DNA of 64,000 bases from Limnohabitans sp. INBF002 (GTDB lineage: Bacteria > Pseudomonadota > Gammaproteobacteria > Burkholderiales > Burkholderiaceae_C). Below, one piece after another: positions 43,837 through 53,266 of this stretch; positions within the stretch are counted from its first letter, which is position 1; each line of letters opens with the position of its first letter. The notes beneath the pieces were generated by a model that was not told the origin of the DNA, did no database searches, and saw only the letters and a program-made list of their open reading frames with translations. Location: the NCBI RefSeq assembly GCF_027924905.1, contig NZ_AP027055.1, positions 1,426,001 to 1,490,000 on the forward strand, in the 5' to 3' direction. The position numbers and the translations under genes are program-made.

Positions 43837-43864
43837 CTAATATTTACTTCTAGTTAAATATTAG
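43837..43864. repeat. 10-bp inverted repeat in the A+T-rich leader of the tps remnant
   Basis: CTAATATTTA and TAAATATTAG flank an eight-base spacer in an A+T-rich stretch (43795-43880) about 50 bases upstream of the tpsB fragment. It could be an operator or a terminator-like hairpin; nothing in the sequence decides between them. The rest of the 196-base spacer up to 43986 shows no other feature I can support. Confidence 0.5.
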
Positions 43865-43986
43865 CTTGGTGTTTAAAACACGACCAAGCCCCCGTGCACG
43901 CACAGCAATACAAATCATGCGCATGCCCCAAAACGTGCACCGCATTGGCGCATCAGGCTTGGCGCGTGTTTTGCTAGTTGTAGTTC

Positions 43987-46900
43987 ATGTCTATCCATGC
44001 CGCACTCCACCACGTCACCCACTACAGCTACGACCGCTTGGTTGAGTTAGGCCCGCAGGTCATTCGCCTTCGCCCTGCTCCCCACTGCCGCAGCAACGTG
44101 ATTTCGTACTCACTCAAGGTCGAGCCCGAGCACTTCATCAACTGGCAGCAAGACCCGTTTGCGAACTACCAAGCGCGTTTGGTGTTTCACGAGAAGACCA
44201 CCGAGTTCAAAGTCACGGTGGACTTGGTGGTGGAGATGGCGGTGTACAACCCGTTTGACTTCTTCCTCGAGCCACACGCCGAAAAGTTCCCCTTCGCCTA
44301 TGGCGTCACCTCGGCGCAAGAACTGGCCCCCTACTTGGTGACCAACCGCTTCACGCCCAACTTCAAGCACTACTTCAAGAGCATCGACTTCAAAGCACTG
44401 AAGCGCGAGCCAATTCGCACCATCGACTTTCTGGTGGAAATCAACCGCAAGCTGCACGAAGATATTGCGTACACCATCCGTATGGAACCCGGCGTGCAAA
44501 CGCCAGAAGAAACGCTCACCCTGCGCAGCGGCTCGTGCCGCGACAGCGCTTGGTTGCTGGTGAACTTGCTGCGCCACTGCGGCTTGGCCGCACGCTTTGC
44601 GTCTGGTTATTTGATTCAACTCGCCCCCGATGTGAAGTCGCTCGACGGCCCCAGCGGCACCGAGGTGGACTTCACCGATTTGCACGCGTGGTGCGAGGTG
44701 TATCTGCCCGGCGCAGGCTGGATTGGCCTTGACCCCACGTCTGGCTTGCTGGCTGGCGAAGGCCACATTCCGCTGGCGTGCACACCACAGCCATCGAGCG
44801 CCGCGCCGATTGAAGGCTTGGTGGACGAAGCCGAGGTCGAATTTGGCCATGAGATGAAAGTCACCCGCGTTCTTGAATCGCCACGCGTGACCAAGCCCTA
44901 CACCGAAGAAGAATGGATGGAAGTGCTGGCCTTGGGTGACGAGGTGGACCGCCGACTGACAGAAGGTGATGTGCGCCTGACCATGGGTGGTGAGCCCACC
45001 TTCGTCACCGTGCACGACCGCGACGCACCAGAATGGAACACCGATGCACTGGGCCCGACCAAACGCGGCTTTGCCACCGAATTGGTGCACAAGCTGCGTG
45101 CCGAATACGGTGATGGCGGCTTCTTGCATTTCGGCCAAGGCAAGTGGTACCCGGGCGAGCAGCTGCCACGCTGGGCGTTGGGCATTTACTGGCGCACCGA
45201 CGGCCACCCTTGCTGGCACAACCCCGATTTGTTTGCCGACGAGCGCGTGCCCAGCCAATACACCACCGAAGACGCACAACGCTTCACCCAAACCCTCGCA
45301 CACAAACTGGGGCTGGACGACCAATACATCACCCCGGGCTATGAAGACACCTGGTACTACCTGTGGCGCGAGCGACGCTTGCCTGTCAACGTGGACCCGT
45401 TTGATGCCAAGCTCGACGACGAGATGGAACGCGTGCGCCTGCGCCGCGTGTTTGACCAAGGCTTAGACAAAACCGTGGGCTATGTGCTGCCCCTCAAAGC
45501 CGGTGAAGTGGCAGGCGGTCCGCGCTGGAGCACGGGCCCTTGGTTCCTGCGCGACGAGCGCATGTACCTCGTGCCCGGCGATTCGCCCATGGGCTTGCGC
45601 TTGCCACTCGACTCACTGCCGTGGGTCAGCCAAGCCGACTACCCCTACGCGATTGAGCAAGACCACTTTGCCGAGCGCAAGCCCCTGCCCCACGCGGCGG
45701 CTTTGCGCGCGCAGTACTCGCACCACGCACGTCACACACATTACGACCACCACATCAACACCCACGTGGCAGGCGGCGGCTTAGCCCAAGGCGGCACGGT
45801 GGGCCTGCAAACGGGTATGGGTGAAGACGGCTTTGTGCCCGGCACCGCACACCCTGTGCCAGCCAAAGACCAATCGGCGCATTGGATCACCCGCACCGCG
45901 ATTTGCGTGGAAGTGCGCGATCCATCGCGCGCCAACGGCCCTGCCGTTGAGTTGAAGGCGATGGAGAACCCACAAGGTTTGATTTACGTGTTCATGCCGC
46001 CGCTCGGCGACTTGGAAGACTACCTAGAACTGCTCAGTGCCATCGAAGCCACGGCAGAAGAGTTGGGCGTACGGATCGTGTTGGAAGGCTATCCGCCCCC
46101 ACGCGATGTGCGCCTGAAAGTGCTGCAAGTCACGCCTGACCCCGGTGTGATTGAAGTCAACATCCACCCCGCCCACAACTGGCTGGAAATCGTGGACCAC
46201 ACCGAGTTCTTGTACAAGGCCGCGTTTGAATCACGCCTGTCGGCCGAGAAGTTCATGACCGATGGCCGCCACACCGGCACAGGCGGTGGCAACCACATCG
46301 TGATGGGCGGTGCCACGCCAGCGGATAGCCCGTTCTTGCGCAAGCCCGAACTGTTGGCATCGCTCATCTTGTATTGGCACAACCATCCGTCATTGAGCTA
46401 TTTGTTCAGCGGCATGTTCATTGGCCCCACCAGCCAAGCACCGCGTGTGGACGAAGCACGTAACGACCAAATTTACGAGCTAGAAATTGCACTGGCAGAG
46501 ATCCGTCGACACAGCGAGAAATTTGGTCTGAGCAGCGCCGGGCCGTCCCAAGCTGCGAAAGCCCCCTCGGGGGGCAGTGACCCACACGCAGTGGGGGAAC
46601 GTGGGGGCGACACATTCATGCCACCATGGATCGTGGACCGCACGCTGCGCAACCTGCTGATTGACGTCACAGGCAACACACACCGCAGTGAGTTTTGTAT
46701 CGACAAACTCTACTCGCCAGATTCATCCACAGGCCGCTTAGGCTTGCTCGAACTACGCGCTTTTGAAATGCCGCCGCACGAACGCATGAGCATCGTGCAA
46801 CAGCTCTTGCTGCGCGCCTTGGTGGCTCGCTTTTGGGAAGCCCCCTACCAAGCCCCTGCGACGCGTTGGGGCACCGAGCTGCACGACCGCTTCTTGCTGC

Positions 46901-47553
46901 CGCATTTCGTCAAAGCCGACTTTGACGATGTGCTGACTGAGCTGGGCGATTGTGGTTTTCAGTTTGACCCTGCCTGGTTTGCGCCGCACTTTGAATTCCG
47001 TTTTCCACGCGTGGGCGACTTGCAAACACTGGGCATCAACCTCACGCTGCGCAACGCCTTGGAGCCTTGGCACGTCATGGGCGAAGAAGGCTCGAGTGGT
47101 GGCACGGTGCGCTATGTGGATTCGTCGCTGGAACGCATCGAGGTGCATGTGGCGGGCCTCAACCCCAGCCGCCACACCATCACGGTCAACGGCACGCCGC
47201 TGCCATTGCAACCCACAGGCACGGTGGGCGAATACGTGGCTGGCGTGCGTTACCGCGCATGGGCGCCGTCATCCGCATTGCACCCAACGATTGGCGTGCA
47301 TGTGCCGCTGACGTTTGACATTGTGGACACGTGGATGAAGCGCTCGGTCGGCGGCTGCCAGTACCACGTGGCGCATCCGGGCGGGCGCAACTACGACAGC
47401 TTTCCTGTCAACGCCTACGAGGCTGAAAGCCGCCGCTTGTCGCGCTTTTTCCCGCTGGGCCACACGCCGGGCAAACTCGATGTGCCGCAAGCCACCGTGG
47501 GGGTGCCTGCCAGCAAAGAGTTCCCGTTCACGCTGGATTTGCGACGGGTTTAA
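43987..47553 (+). CDS. transglutaminase-like protein fused to DUF2126
   Basis: An 1188-residue protein. The N-terminus is a bacterial transglutaminase-like N-domain (HHVTHYSYDRLVELGPQVIRLRP). A papain-like transglutaminase core follows with Cys184 (GSCRDSAW), His233 (DLHAWCEVY) and Asp249 (GLDPTSG). The large C-terminal part is DUF2126, a predicted amidoligase-type region (LTMGGEPTFVTVHDRDAPEWN, RTDGHPCWHNPDLFADE, TGGGNHIVMGGATPADSPFLRKPELL, NTHRSEFCIDKLYSPDSSTGRLGLLELRAFEMPPH). A short palindromic element encodes an apparently inserted stretch near residues 853-874. It is first in a three-gene unit with the ATP-grasp/alpha-E fusion and a second transglutaminase, a known conserved neighbourhood of predicted peptide-modifying function. 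Confidence 0.9.
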   Translation: MSIHAALHHVTHYSYDRLVELGPQVIRLRPAPHCRSNVISYSLKVEPEHFINWQQDPFANYQARLVFHEKTTEFKVTVDLVVEMAVYNPFDFFLEPHAEKFPFAYGVTSAQELAPYLVTNRFTPNFKHYFKSIDFKALKREPIRTIDFLVEINRKLHEDIAYTIRMEPGVQTPEETLTLRSGSCRDSAWLLVNLLRHCGLAARFASGYLIQLAPDVKSLDGPSGTEVDFTDLHAWCEVYLPGAGWIGLDPTSGLLAGEGHIPLACTPQPSSAAPIEGLVDEAEVEFGHEMKVTRVLESPRVTKPYTEEEWMEVLALGDEVDRRLTEGDVRLTMGGEPTFVTVHDRDAPEWNTDALGPTKRGFATELVHKLRAEYGDGGFLHFGQGKWYPGEQLPRWALGIYWRTDGHPCWHNPDLFADERVPSQYTTEDAQRFTQTLAHKLGLDDQYITPGYEDTWYYLWRERRLPVNVDPFDAKLDDEMERVRLRRVFDQGLDKTVGYVLPLKAGEVAGGPRWSTGPWFLRDERMYLVPGDSPMGLRLPLDSLPWVSQADYPYAIEQDHFAERKPLPHAAALRAQYSHHARHTHYDHHINTHVAGGGLAQGGTVGLQTGMGEDGFVPGTAHPVPAKDQSAHWITRTAICVEVRDPSRANGPAVELKAMENPQGLIYVFMPPLGDLEDYLELLSAIEATAEELGVRIVLEGYPPPRDVRLKVLQVTPDPGVIEVNIHPAHNWLEIVDHTEFLYKAAFESRLSAEKFMTDGRHTGTGGGNHIVMGGATPADSPFLRKPELLASLILYWHNHPSLSYLFSGMFIGPTSQAPRVDEARNDQIYELEIALAEIRRHSEKFGLSSAGPSQAAKAPSGGSDPHAVGERGGDTFMPPWIVDRTLRNLLIDVTGNTHRSEFCIDKLYSPDSSTGRLGLLELRAFEMPPHERMSIVQQLLLRALVARFWEAPYQAPATRWGTELHDRFLLPHFVKADFDDVLTELGDCGFQFDPAWFAPHFEFRFPRVGDLQTLGINLTLRNALEPWHVMGEEGSSGGTVRYVDSSLERIEVHVAGLNPSRHTITVNGTPLPLQPTGTVGEYVAGVRYRAWAPSSALHPTIGVHVPLTFDIVDTWMKRSVGGCQYHVAHPGGRNYDSFPVNAYEAESRRLSRFFPLGHTPGKLDVPQATVGVPASKEFPFTLDLRRV
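46543..46608 (+). repeat. palindromic REP-like element inside the DUF2126 coding region
   Basis: The sequence around GCCCCCTCGGGGGGC (46561-46575, a perfect hairpin), preceded by CCAAGCTGCGAAA and followed by a second G-rich arm (GCAGTGGGGGAACGTGGGGGC), resembles G+C-rich palindromic elements scattered through comamonad genomes. It is translated in frame as QAAKAPSGGSDPHAVGERGG between otherwise well-conserved DUF2126 segments. Family membership is from memory; no second copy was seen in this window. Confidence 0.6.
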
Positions 47554-47595
47554 AAACATGGCCAAACCCGAAGGCGGTGAGACAATGCAGCCACT

Positions 47596-50313
47596 GTGCA
47601 AAAGCCCTCCTCACCCCCTTCAGCGTCTGTTGCCTCGCCACGTTTGGTTGACGTGGTGAAAGGCCTTGCACATCCCGCCGACAGCGGGCACTTTGATGAG
47701 TTGCAAGGCAAGTGTTCGCCTGCCGCTACATCGGTAGCCAAAGCAATGGCAGAAGAGGCAAATGCACATGACCTATCTTCACCTTGGCGCACGTTTTTTG
47801 AACAGCTGGGCAACACCGGCCTCGACGACCTAGACCGTCGCACCCAAACTTTGGCGCGCCAAGTGCGCGACAACGGCATCACCTACAACGTGTATGCCAG
47901 CCAAGGCGGACCGCAGCGGCCTTGGGCTTTGGATCTGTTCCCCCTCATCGTCACGCCTGAGAGCTGGCAGCACATTGAAGTGGGCGTGAAGCAACGCGCA
48001 CGTTTGCTCGAGCGCATGATGGCCGATGTGTATGGCCCGCAGCAATTGATTCGCGAAGCCATGATTCCGCCCGCCTTGGTGCAAGGCCACCCGGGCTACT
48101 TGCGTGCCATGCATGGTGTGGCACCTGTGGGTGGCACGCATTTGCACATCGCAGCATTTGACTTGGCGCGTGGACCCGACGGCCACTGGGCCGTGGTGTC
48201 GCAGCGCACGCAAGCGCCCTCGGGCTTGGGCTATTTGCTAGAAAACCGTTTGCTCATTTCGCGCCAATTTCCGCAAGCGTTTGAGGCCATGAACATTCAG
48301 CGCTTGGCGGCCACCTACCGTGTGTGGGTGGAGTCGCTCAAGGCGCACAGCCCCGAAGGTGCCAATGCCCACGTGGCCTTGCTCACGCCCGGACCGTACA
48401 ACGAAACCTATTTTGAACACGCCTACCTCGCCCGCTACTTAGGCCTCACATTGGTCGAAGGCCATGACCTGACCGTGCGTGACGAGCGTGTGTACCTGCG
48501 CACCTTGCGTGGCTTAGAGCCTGTGCATGTGTTGCTCAAGCGCATGGACGATGAGTTCTTAGACCCACTTGAATTGCGCGCTGACTCCACCTTGGGCATT
48601 CCCGGTTTGCTGCAAGCCGTGCGCGCTGGCAACGTGGTGGTGGCCAATGCACCTGGCTCGGCGTTTTTAGAGTCGCCCGCTTTGTTGGGCTTTTTGCCCG
48701 CACTCAGCGAAAAGCTGTTGGGCGAAGAACTGCAACTGCCTGCACTCGACACTTGGTGGTGTGGCGAGCGTGCAGCCTTGGCTTCGGTGTTGCCACAACT
48801 CGAACACATGGCCATCAAGCCCACCTACCCGGGCTCGACCACGCACGGCACGTTTGATGCAACCATTCAGTCTGTTTTAGGTCGCACACTCACCCAAGCA
48901 CAACGCGACGAATGGGTGGGCCGCATCACCCGCCAACCCGACCGCTACACCTTGCAGGCCTACTCACCACTGTCGCAAATGCCCACGTGGAAAAACACCA
49001 CCGAAGGCGTGGTGCAACGCTCGGTCATGCTGCGTGTGTTTGCCTTGCGCAACAGCGCTGGCGATGGCCCAGATGCGTGGCGTGTGTTGCCCGGTGGTTT
49101 GGCACGCATTGCAGCACCGGATGCACAAATTGCTTCCATGCAACGCGGCGGCAGCAGCGCCGATGTGTGGGTGCAAACCCATGCCGACATTGACCGCAGC
49201 AGCTTGCTGCCCAAGTACAACGCCACCTCTGGCTTTAAACACCGCGAGCGCATGGTCACCAGCCGCGCCGCCGAAAACTTGTATTGGCTGGGCCGCTACA
49301 CCGAGCGCAGCGAAAACATGGTGCGTTTGGTGCGCCTGTGCATCGAAGCCTTGAATGGCGAAGACCCCGCCTCACGCAGCCTGTGGGCATGGCTGCAGTT
49401 GCTCACCCAACGCCAAGGCCTCGTGCCTGCGGGCGTGCCATCGGCACACGCTGCTGGCGAAGACAAAGCCAACAGCACCCCCAGCATGGGCGCACGCCGC
49501 CGCGTGTTTGAACGCACGCTCATTGCCTGCTTGGACCAAGACGATCACAGCACCAGCGTGGGCTACAACTTGCGCGCTTTGCAGCAAGCGGCCTCGTCGC
49601 TGCGCGAGCGCTTGTCGCCCGAGCACTGGAACGCCATCGTGCATTGTGTGGACCAGTTCAGCGCCGATTGCGCACAAGCGGGCTCACCGCGTGCGTTCTC
49701 TGCCGTACAAGCCATGCAGGCCCTCGATGCGGCCAGCTCGGCATTAGCCGCCATCACTGGTGCGCAAACCGACCGCATGACGCGTGACGACGGCTGGCAA
49801 CTGCTGAGCATTGGCCGCCACGTGGAGCGTTTGGGATTTTTGTCATCTGCACTCGACTTGGCTGTCGAAGTGGGTGCGTTTGAACACACCGCCGATGACG
49901 CTGACAGTGCAGATGAAAACAGCTCGCACTACGCAGCGCTGTTGTCGCTGTTTGACAGCACCATCACTTTCCAAGCGCAGTACCAACAAAGCCGCGAACT
50001 GGCCCCGCTGATTGAGCTGCTGGTGCAAGACAACGACAACCCGCGCTCACTCGCATGGGTGGCGCGCACGCTGCGTGGCCGTTTGTCCAAATTGGCAAAC
50101 ACCCCCATGGGTGAGCCCGATGCCTTGGCCCGTTTGGTGCCCGATTTGAAGCAAACCGATTTAGAACAACTCTGCATGCCGAACGATGTGGGCCACCACC
50201 CTAACCTGCGTGCGTGCCTGACCGAGTGCATGCAAGCCGCATGGCAAGTATCTGACGCCATCACGTCGCACTATTTCAGCCACACCGACGACGCCGACAG
50301 CGTGGGGGCCTGA
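47596..50313 (+). CDS. circularly permuted ATP-grasp protein fused to an alpha-E domain
   Basis: A 905-residue fusion of the two activities that are separate genes at 34075-36476. The N-terminal half is DUF404/DUF407 ATP-grasp: RQVRDNGITYNVYASQGGPQRPWALDLFPLIV, LGYLLENRLLISRQFPQAFEAM and VALLTPGPYNETYFEHAYLARYLGL. The C-terminal part, from about residue 550, is alpha-E: ERMVTSRAAENLYWLGRYTERSENMVRLVRLCIEAL ... LLSIGRHVERLGFLSSALDLAVE. A GTG start at 47596 is chosen because LAHPADSGHFDELQGK, typical of relatives, lies downstream of it. It is 42 bases after the transglutaminase-DUF2126 gene and 3 bases before the next transglutaminase. Confidence 0.9.
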   Translation: MQKPSSPPSASVASPRLVDVVKGLAHPADSGHFDELQGKCSPAATSVAKAMAEEANAHDLSSPWRTFFEQLGNTGLDDLDRRTQTLARQVRDNGITYNVYASQGGPQRPWALDLFPLIVTPESWQHIEVGVKQRARLLERMMADVYGPQQLIREAMIPPALVQGHPGYLRAMHGVAPVGGTHLHIAAFDLARGPDGHWAVVSQRTQAPSGLGYLLENRLLISRQFPQAFEAMNIQRLAATYRVWVESLKAHSPEGANAHVALLTPGPYNETYFEHAYLARYLGLTLVEGHDLTVRDERVYLRTLRGLEPVHVLLKRMDDEFLDPLELRADSTLGIPGLLQAVRAGNVVVANAPGSAFLESPALLGFLPALSEKLLGEELQLPALDTWWCGERAALASVLPQLEHMAIKPTYPGSTTHGTFDATIQSVLGRTLTQAQRDEWVGRITRQPDRYTLQAYSPLSQMPTWKNTTEGVVQRSVMLRVFALRNSAGDGPDAWRVLPGGLARIAAPDAQIASMQRGGSSADVWVQTHADIDRSSLLPKYNATSGFKHRERMVTSRAAENLYWLGRYTERSENMVRLVRLCIEALNGEDPASRSLWAWLQLLTQRQGLVPAGVPSAHAAGEDKANSTPSMGARRRVFERTLIACLDQDDHSTSVGYNLRALQQAASSLRERLSPEHWNAIVHCVDQFSADCAQAGSPRAFSAVQAMQALDAASSALAAITGAQTDRMTRDDGWQLLSIGRHVERLGFLSSALDLAVEVGAFEHTADDADSADENSSHYAALLSLFDSTITFQAQYQQSRELAPLIELLVQDNDNPRSLAWVARTLRGRLSKLANTPMGEPDALARLVPDLKQTDLEQLCMPNDVGHHPNLRACLTECMQAAWQVSDAITSHYFSHTDDADSVGA

Positions 50314-50316
50314 ACC

Positions 50317-51381
50317 ATGCTGCTGTACATCACCCATACCACCACTTACCACTATGTGCCGCAGGTCAACACCGCGCAGCACATGGCGCATTTGCTACCG
50401 CGCAGCGATGCCGCACAAACGGTGCAACACGCCGAGCTGCACATCACCCCCACGCCTGCGGCCACCAGCACGCATGTGGATGTGTTTGGCAACAACCGCA
50501 CCTTCTTCTCGCTGCCTGTGGTGCACGACACACTCAGCATCACGGCCAACAGCACGGTTGACACCCACTTCATCCCCTACCCACCCGAGCAAGCGCTGAC
50601 CACCCCCGCTTGGGAAAACGTGCGCGAACACTTTGTGTATCACTCGGGCGCTGCGTGGGACGCTGCGACTGAATATGTGTTTGCCTCGCCCTATGTGCAG
50701 CCGCATCCCGACTTTGCCGAATACGCGCGCGCCAGCTTTGTGCCTGCTCGCCCCGTGCTGGCAGCCGCGTGCGATTTGATGACGCGCATTCACCAAGAGT
50801 TCACTTACGAAACCGCCAGCACCGACATCAACACCCCTGCGCTTGAAGCTCTCAAAAACCGCAAAGGCGTGTGCCAAGACTTTGCCCACATCCTCATCGG
50901 CTGCTTGCGCACGCAAGGTTTGGCGGCGCGCTATGTGAGCGGCTATTTGGTGACCGAAGTGCCTGAAGGCCAAACCCGTTTGATTGGCAGCGATGCTTCT
51001 CACGCCTGGGTGTCGGTCTATGTGCCAGACGTTTTGGACGATGCCGCTGAAACCGCGAAGACAGGTGCACTCGCCACCCACGGCCAGTGGTTTGATCTGG
51101 ACCCCACCAACAACCGTTGGGGCTTGAGCTCACCCGGCATCGACTACGTGACCTTGGCCATTGGCCGCGACTACGCCGATGTATCGCCTGTGCGTGGCGT
51201 GATTCATGGCGGCGCTAGCCACACACTTGAAGTGGCTGTGACGGTGCAACCGGCTTCGGAGTTGATGGCGACATCTGAGCAAACGCAATCTCAGTCGCAA
51301 TCACAAGAGCAGTCGCAGACGCAGTCCCAAGGGACATCGCAAAGCCAATCACAAAGTCAGAACCAAACCGAAGTGCTTTGA
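50317..51381 (+). CDS. transglutaminase family protein with Ser-Gln repeat tail
   Basis: A 354-residue protein: an N-terminal beta domain (YITHTTTYHYVPQVNTAQHMAHLLPR) and a transglutaminase-like protease fold with catalytic Cys186 (KGVCQDFAH), His229 (SDASHAWVSVY) and Asp262 (FDLDPTNNRWG). After the fold ends at about residue 312, a low-complexity tail of alternating Ser and Gln (QSQSQSQEQSQTQSQ and on) runs nearly to the C-terminus. It starts three bases after the ATP-grasp/alpha-E fusion and completes the three-gene unit. Such proteins are predicted cysteine peptidases or amidases; the substrate is unknown. Confidence 0.88.
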   Translation: MLLYITHTTTYHYVPQVNTAQHMAHLLPRSDAAQTVQHAELHITPTPAATSTHVDVFGNNRTFFSLPVVHDTLSITANSTVDTHFIPYPPEQALTTPAWENVREHFVYHSGAAWDAATEYVFASPYVQPHPDFAEYARASFVPARPVLAAACDLMTRIHQEFTYETASTDINTPALEALKNRKGVCQDFAHILIGCLRTQGLAARYVSGYLVTEVPEGQTRLIGSDASHAWVSVYVPDVLDDAAETAKTGALATHGQWFDLDPTNNRWGLSSPGIDYVTLAIGRDYADVSPVRGVIHGGASHTLEVAVTVQPASELMATSEQTQSQSQSQEQSQTQSQGTSQSQSQSQNQTEVL

Positions 51382-51439
51382 ACGCCGTCACACGCGTTGT
51401 GCGCTCTTAAAATCGCTGAATTCAAACAAGGAATTCCAC

Positions 51440-51895
51440 ATGAGCGTTTACGACAAACTCCAAGCCCTGAACATCACCCTGCCTCCCGTGGCTGTGCCCG
51501 CTGCGGCCTACGTGCCATTTGTGCAAACAGGCAACTTGGTGTTTTTGAGCGGCCACATCGCCAAACAAGACGGCAAAGTGTGGACGGGCCAACTGGGCAA
51601 GACCATGCAAACCGCCGAAGGCGCGCAAGCCGCACGCGCAGTGGCAGTAGATTTGTTGGGCACCTTACACGCCGCCGTAGGTGACCTGAACAAAGTCAAG
51701 CGCATCGTCAAAGTGATGAGCTTGGTCAACTCCAGCCCCGACTACACCGAACACCACTTGGTGACCAACGGCTGCAGCGAACTGATTGGCCAAGTGTTTG
51801 GCGACAAAGGCGCACACGCACGCAGCGCGTTTGGCGTGGCGCAATTGCCTCTGGGCGCTTGCGTGGAAATTGAGTTGATTGCCGAACTCGCCTAA
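51440..51895 (+). CDS. RidA family protein (YjgF/YER057c/UK114 superfamily)
   Basis: A 151-residue member of the reactive-intermediate deaminase superfamily. It has the longer N-terminus typical of one subgroup (VYDKLQALNITLPPVAVPAA), the core VQTGNLVFLSGHIAKQDG, and the C-terminal signature HARSAFGVAQLPLGACVEIELIAELA. The Arg of that signature, needed in RidA for enamine/imine hydrolysis, is present. AAGGA lies 7 bases upstream of the ATG. It appears monocistronic and convergent with the metal-efflux operon. Confidence 0.92.
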   Translation: MSVYDKLQALNITLPPVAVPAAAYVPFVQTGNLVFLSGHIAKQDGKVWTGQLGKTMQTAEGAQAARAVAVDLLGTLHAAVGDLNKVKRIVKVMSLVNSSPDYTEHHLVTNGCSELIGQVFGDKGAHARSAFGVAQLPLGACVEIELIAELA

Positions 51896-51916
51896 GTAGC
51901 TTATTCCGTTACCAAA

Positions 51917-53266
51917 TCATTCATCAAAATCCCAGATCTGATGTAGATCTAGACGAATCAACGCCAGCAACTCCACCACCTCGAGCTGCATGCGCTCAGC
52001 GGCGTTGAGGTTGTCACTGGCGAGGCGCGCAATCAGCAACACATGCGACAAACTGCCCTCGCCCAAGGTGTAGGCCTTGACCGATTTTTCTGCGGCCAAG
52101 GCTTGGCGTTGGGCCGCAGATTTCAAGTTGTCGGCGGCTGTGCGTTTGTGCTGAAACTGAATCCACATGCTGTCAAACATGGCGCCCAGTTGTTGCTCAG
52201 CCAGCCGCACGTTGTCGCTGGCCGCTTGCGCATCGGCCACTGCTGCGCTGGCGTGGTGAAAGCGCGAGGCACTGGGGAACGGCATCGAGAACATCACACC
52301 CGAAATGGTTTCGGCCCCTGCCCGCTCGCGCCCACTGAACACGCCCAATGTGGGGTCAGGCAATCTGTCACGCGAAGCACGGTCAGCGGCGAGACGCAAA
52401 CGTTGAGCGTCCACACGCATCATGTTGAGTTCGTGGTTTTTATCCAAAAACTCTTGGCGCATGGCAGCCATGGTTTCAGTCAAAGCGGGCAAGCTAGCTG
52501 ACGCGTCTATACGCAAGGCCACAGGCATGTGCGTGGGCAAGGCCATGCCCGCATAGCGACGCGTGAAGGCTGACGCACTGGAGGCCAACTGCGCATCGGC
52601 CACCGAACGTGCTGCGGTGATGCGCTCAAACTCGGCATTGGCCAGCTCTGCGTCGAGCTGGGAAATTTCACCTTGCTTGAGTTGGCTTTGCGTGAGGCGC
52701 TGCATCTTGGCGGCCAAGTCAAAGGTGGTCACCGCATTTTTTTGGTCAGCCAAAGCGCGCAGGTAAGCAAACCAAAAACGCATCAACTCGCGCGCGCCTT
52801 CGTGCATGGCATCGGCGTATTCGATGTCGGCAAAGGCTTGGGTTTGTGTGGCAAGGTCCGCGTCCATGCCGCGTTTGCCCCAAAAGCGCACGGGGCGCTC
52901 GATGCTCACCATCGATTCGTGCAGCTGTGTACCTGCGGCCACATCACGGCGGCGTTGCGACGTGCTGCGCAAGGTGAACTCGGCGTTGCCTGAGTCAATA
53001 CCTTTGGCGCGTGCTGTGCCTGCTTCTTTTTTAGAGCGCGCGGCTTGCATCAAGGGGCTGCTGAGCAAGGCATCTTTCACCGCAGCTTCAGCGGGGAGAT
53101 AAGGCAAGAGCGGTGATGTCACCGTCGAGGCTGAGGCTGATGACGCAGCAGAAGATGCTGCTGTTGCAGAAACAGCAGGCTGCTGCGCCTGCGCTGCCCC
53201 TAGCGTCAAAACACAAGTGCAAGCCACAGCAAAGGCCACGACATCAGATGTCACAAAACGTATCAT
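51917..53266 (-). CDS. TolC-family outer-membrane channel of the metal RND system
   Basis: A 449-residue outer-membrane factor of the CusC/CzcC type. A signal peptide (VVAFAVACTCVLTLGAAQAQ) is followed by an Ala/Ser-rich stretch and two OEP repeats dominated by long helices (KMQRLTQSQLKQGEISQLDAELANAEFERI; ADNLKSAAQRQALAAEKSVKAYTLGEGSLSHVLLIARLASDNLNAAERMQLE). The ATG at 53266 overlaps the stop of the RND gene by four bases. It is the last gene of the adaptor-pump-channel operon. Confidence 0.88.
   Translation of the reverse strand: MIRFVTSDVVAFAVACTCVLTLGAAQAQQPAVSATAASSAASSASASTVTSPLLPYLPAEAAVKDALLSSPLMQAARSKKEAGTARAKGIDSGNAEFTLRSTSQRRRDVAAGTQLHESMVSIERPVRFWGKRGMDADLATQTQAFADIEYADAMHEGARELMRFWFAYLRALADQKNAVTTFDLAAKMQRLTQSQLKQGEISQLDAELANAEFERITAARSVADAQLASSASAFTRRYAGMALPTHMPVALRIDASASLPALTETMAAMRQEFLDKNHELNMMRVDAQRLRLAADRASRDRLPDPTLGVFSGRERAGAETISGVMFSMPFPSASRFHHASAAVADAQAASDNVRLAEQQLGAMFDSMWIQFQHKRTAADNLKSAAQRQALAAEKSVKAYTLGEGSLSHVLLIARLASDNLNAAERMQLEVVELLALIRLDLHQIWDFDE

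Noticed and set aside
44110..45459. 449-codon open frame on the minus strand
   Set aside because: Antisense to the transglutaminase-DUF2126 gene, whose catalytic residues are intact in the plus-strand frame.
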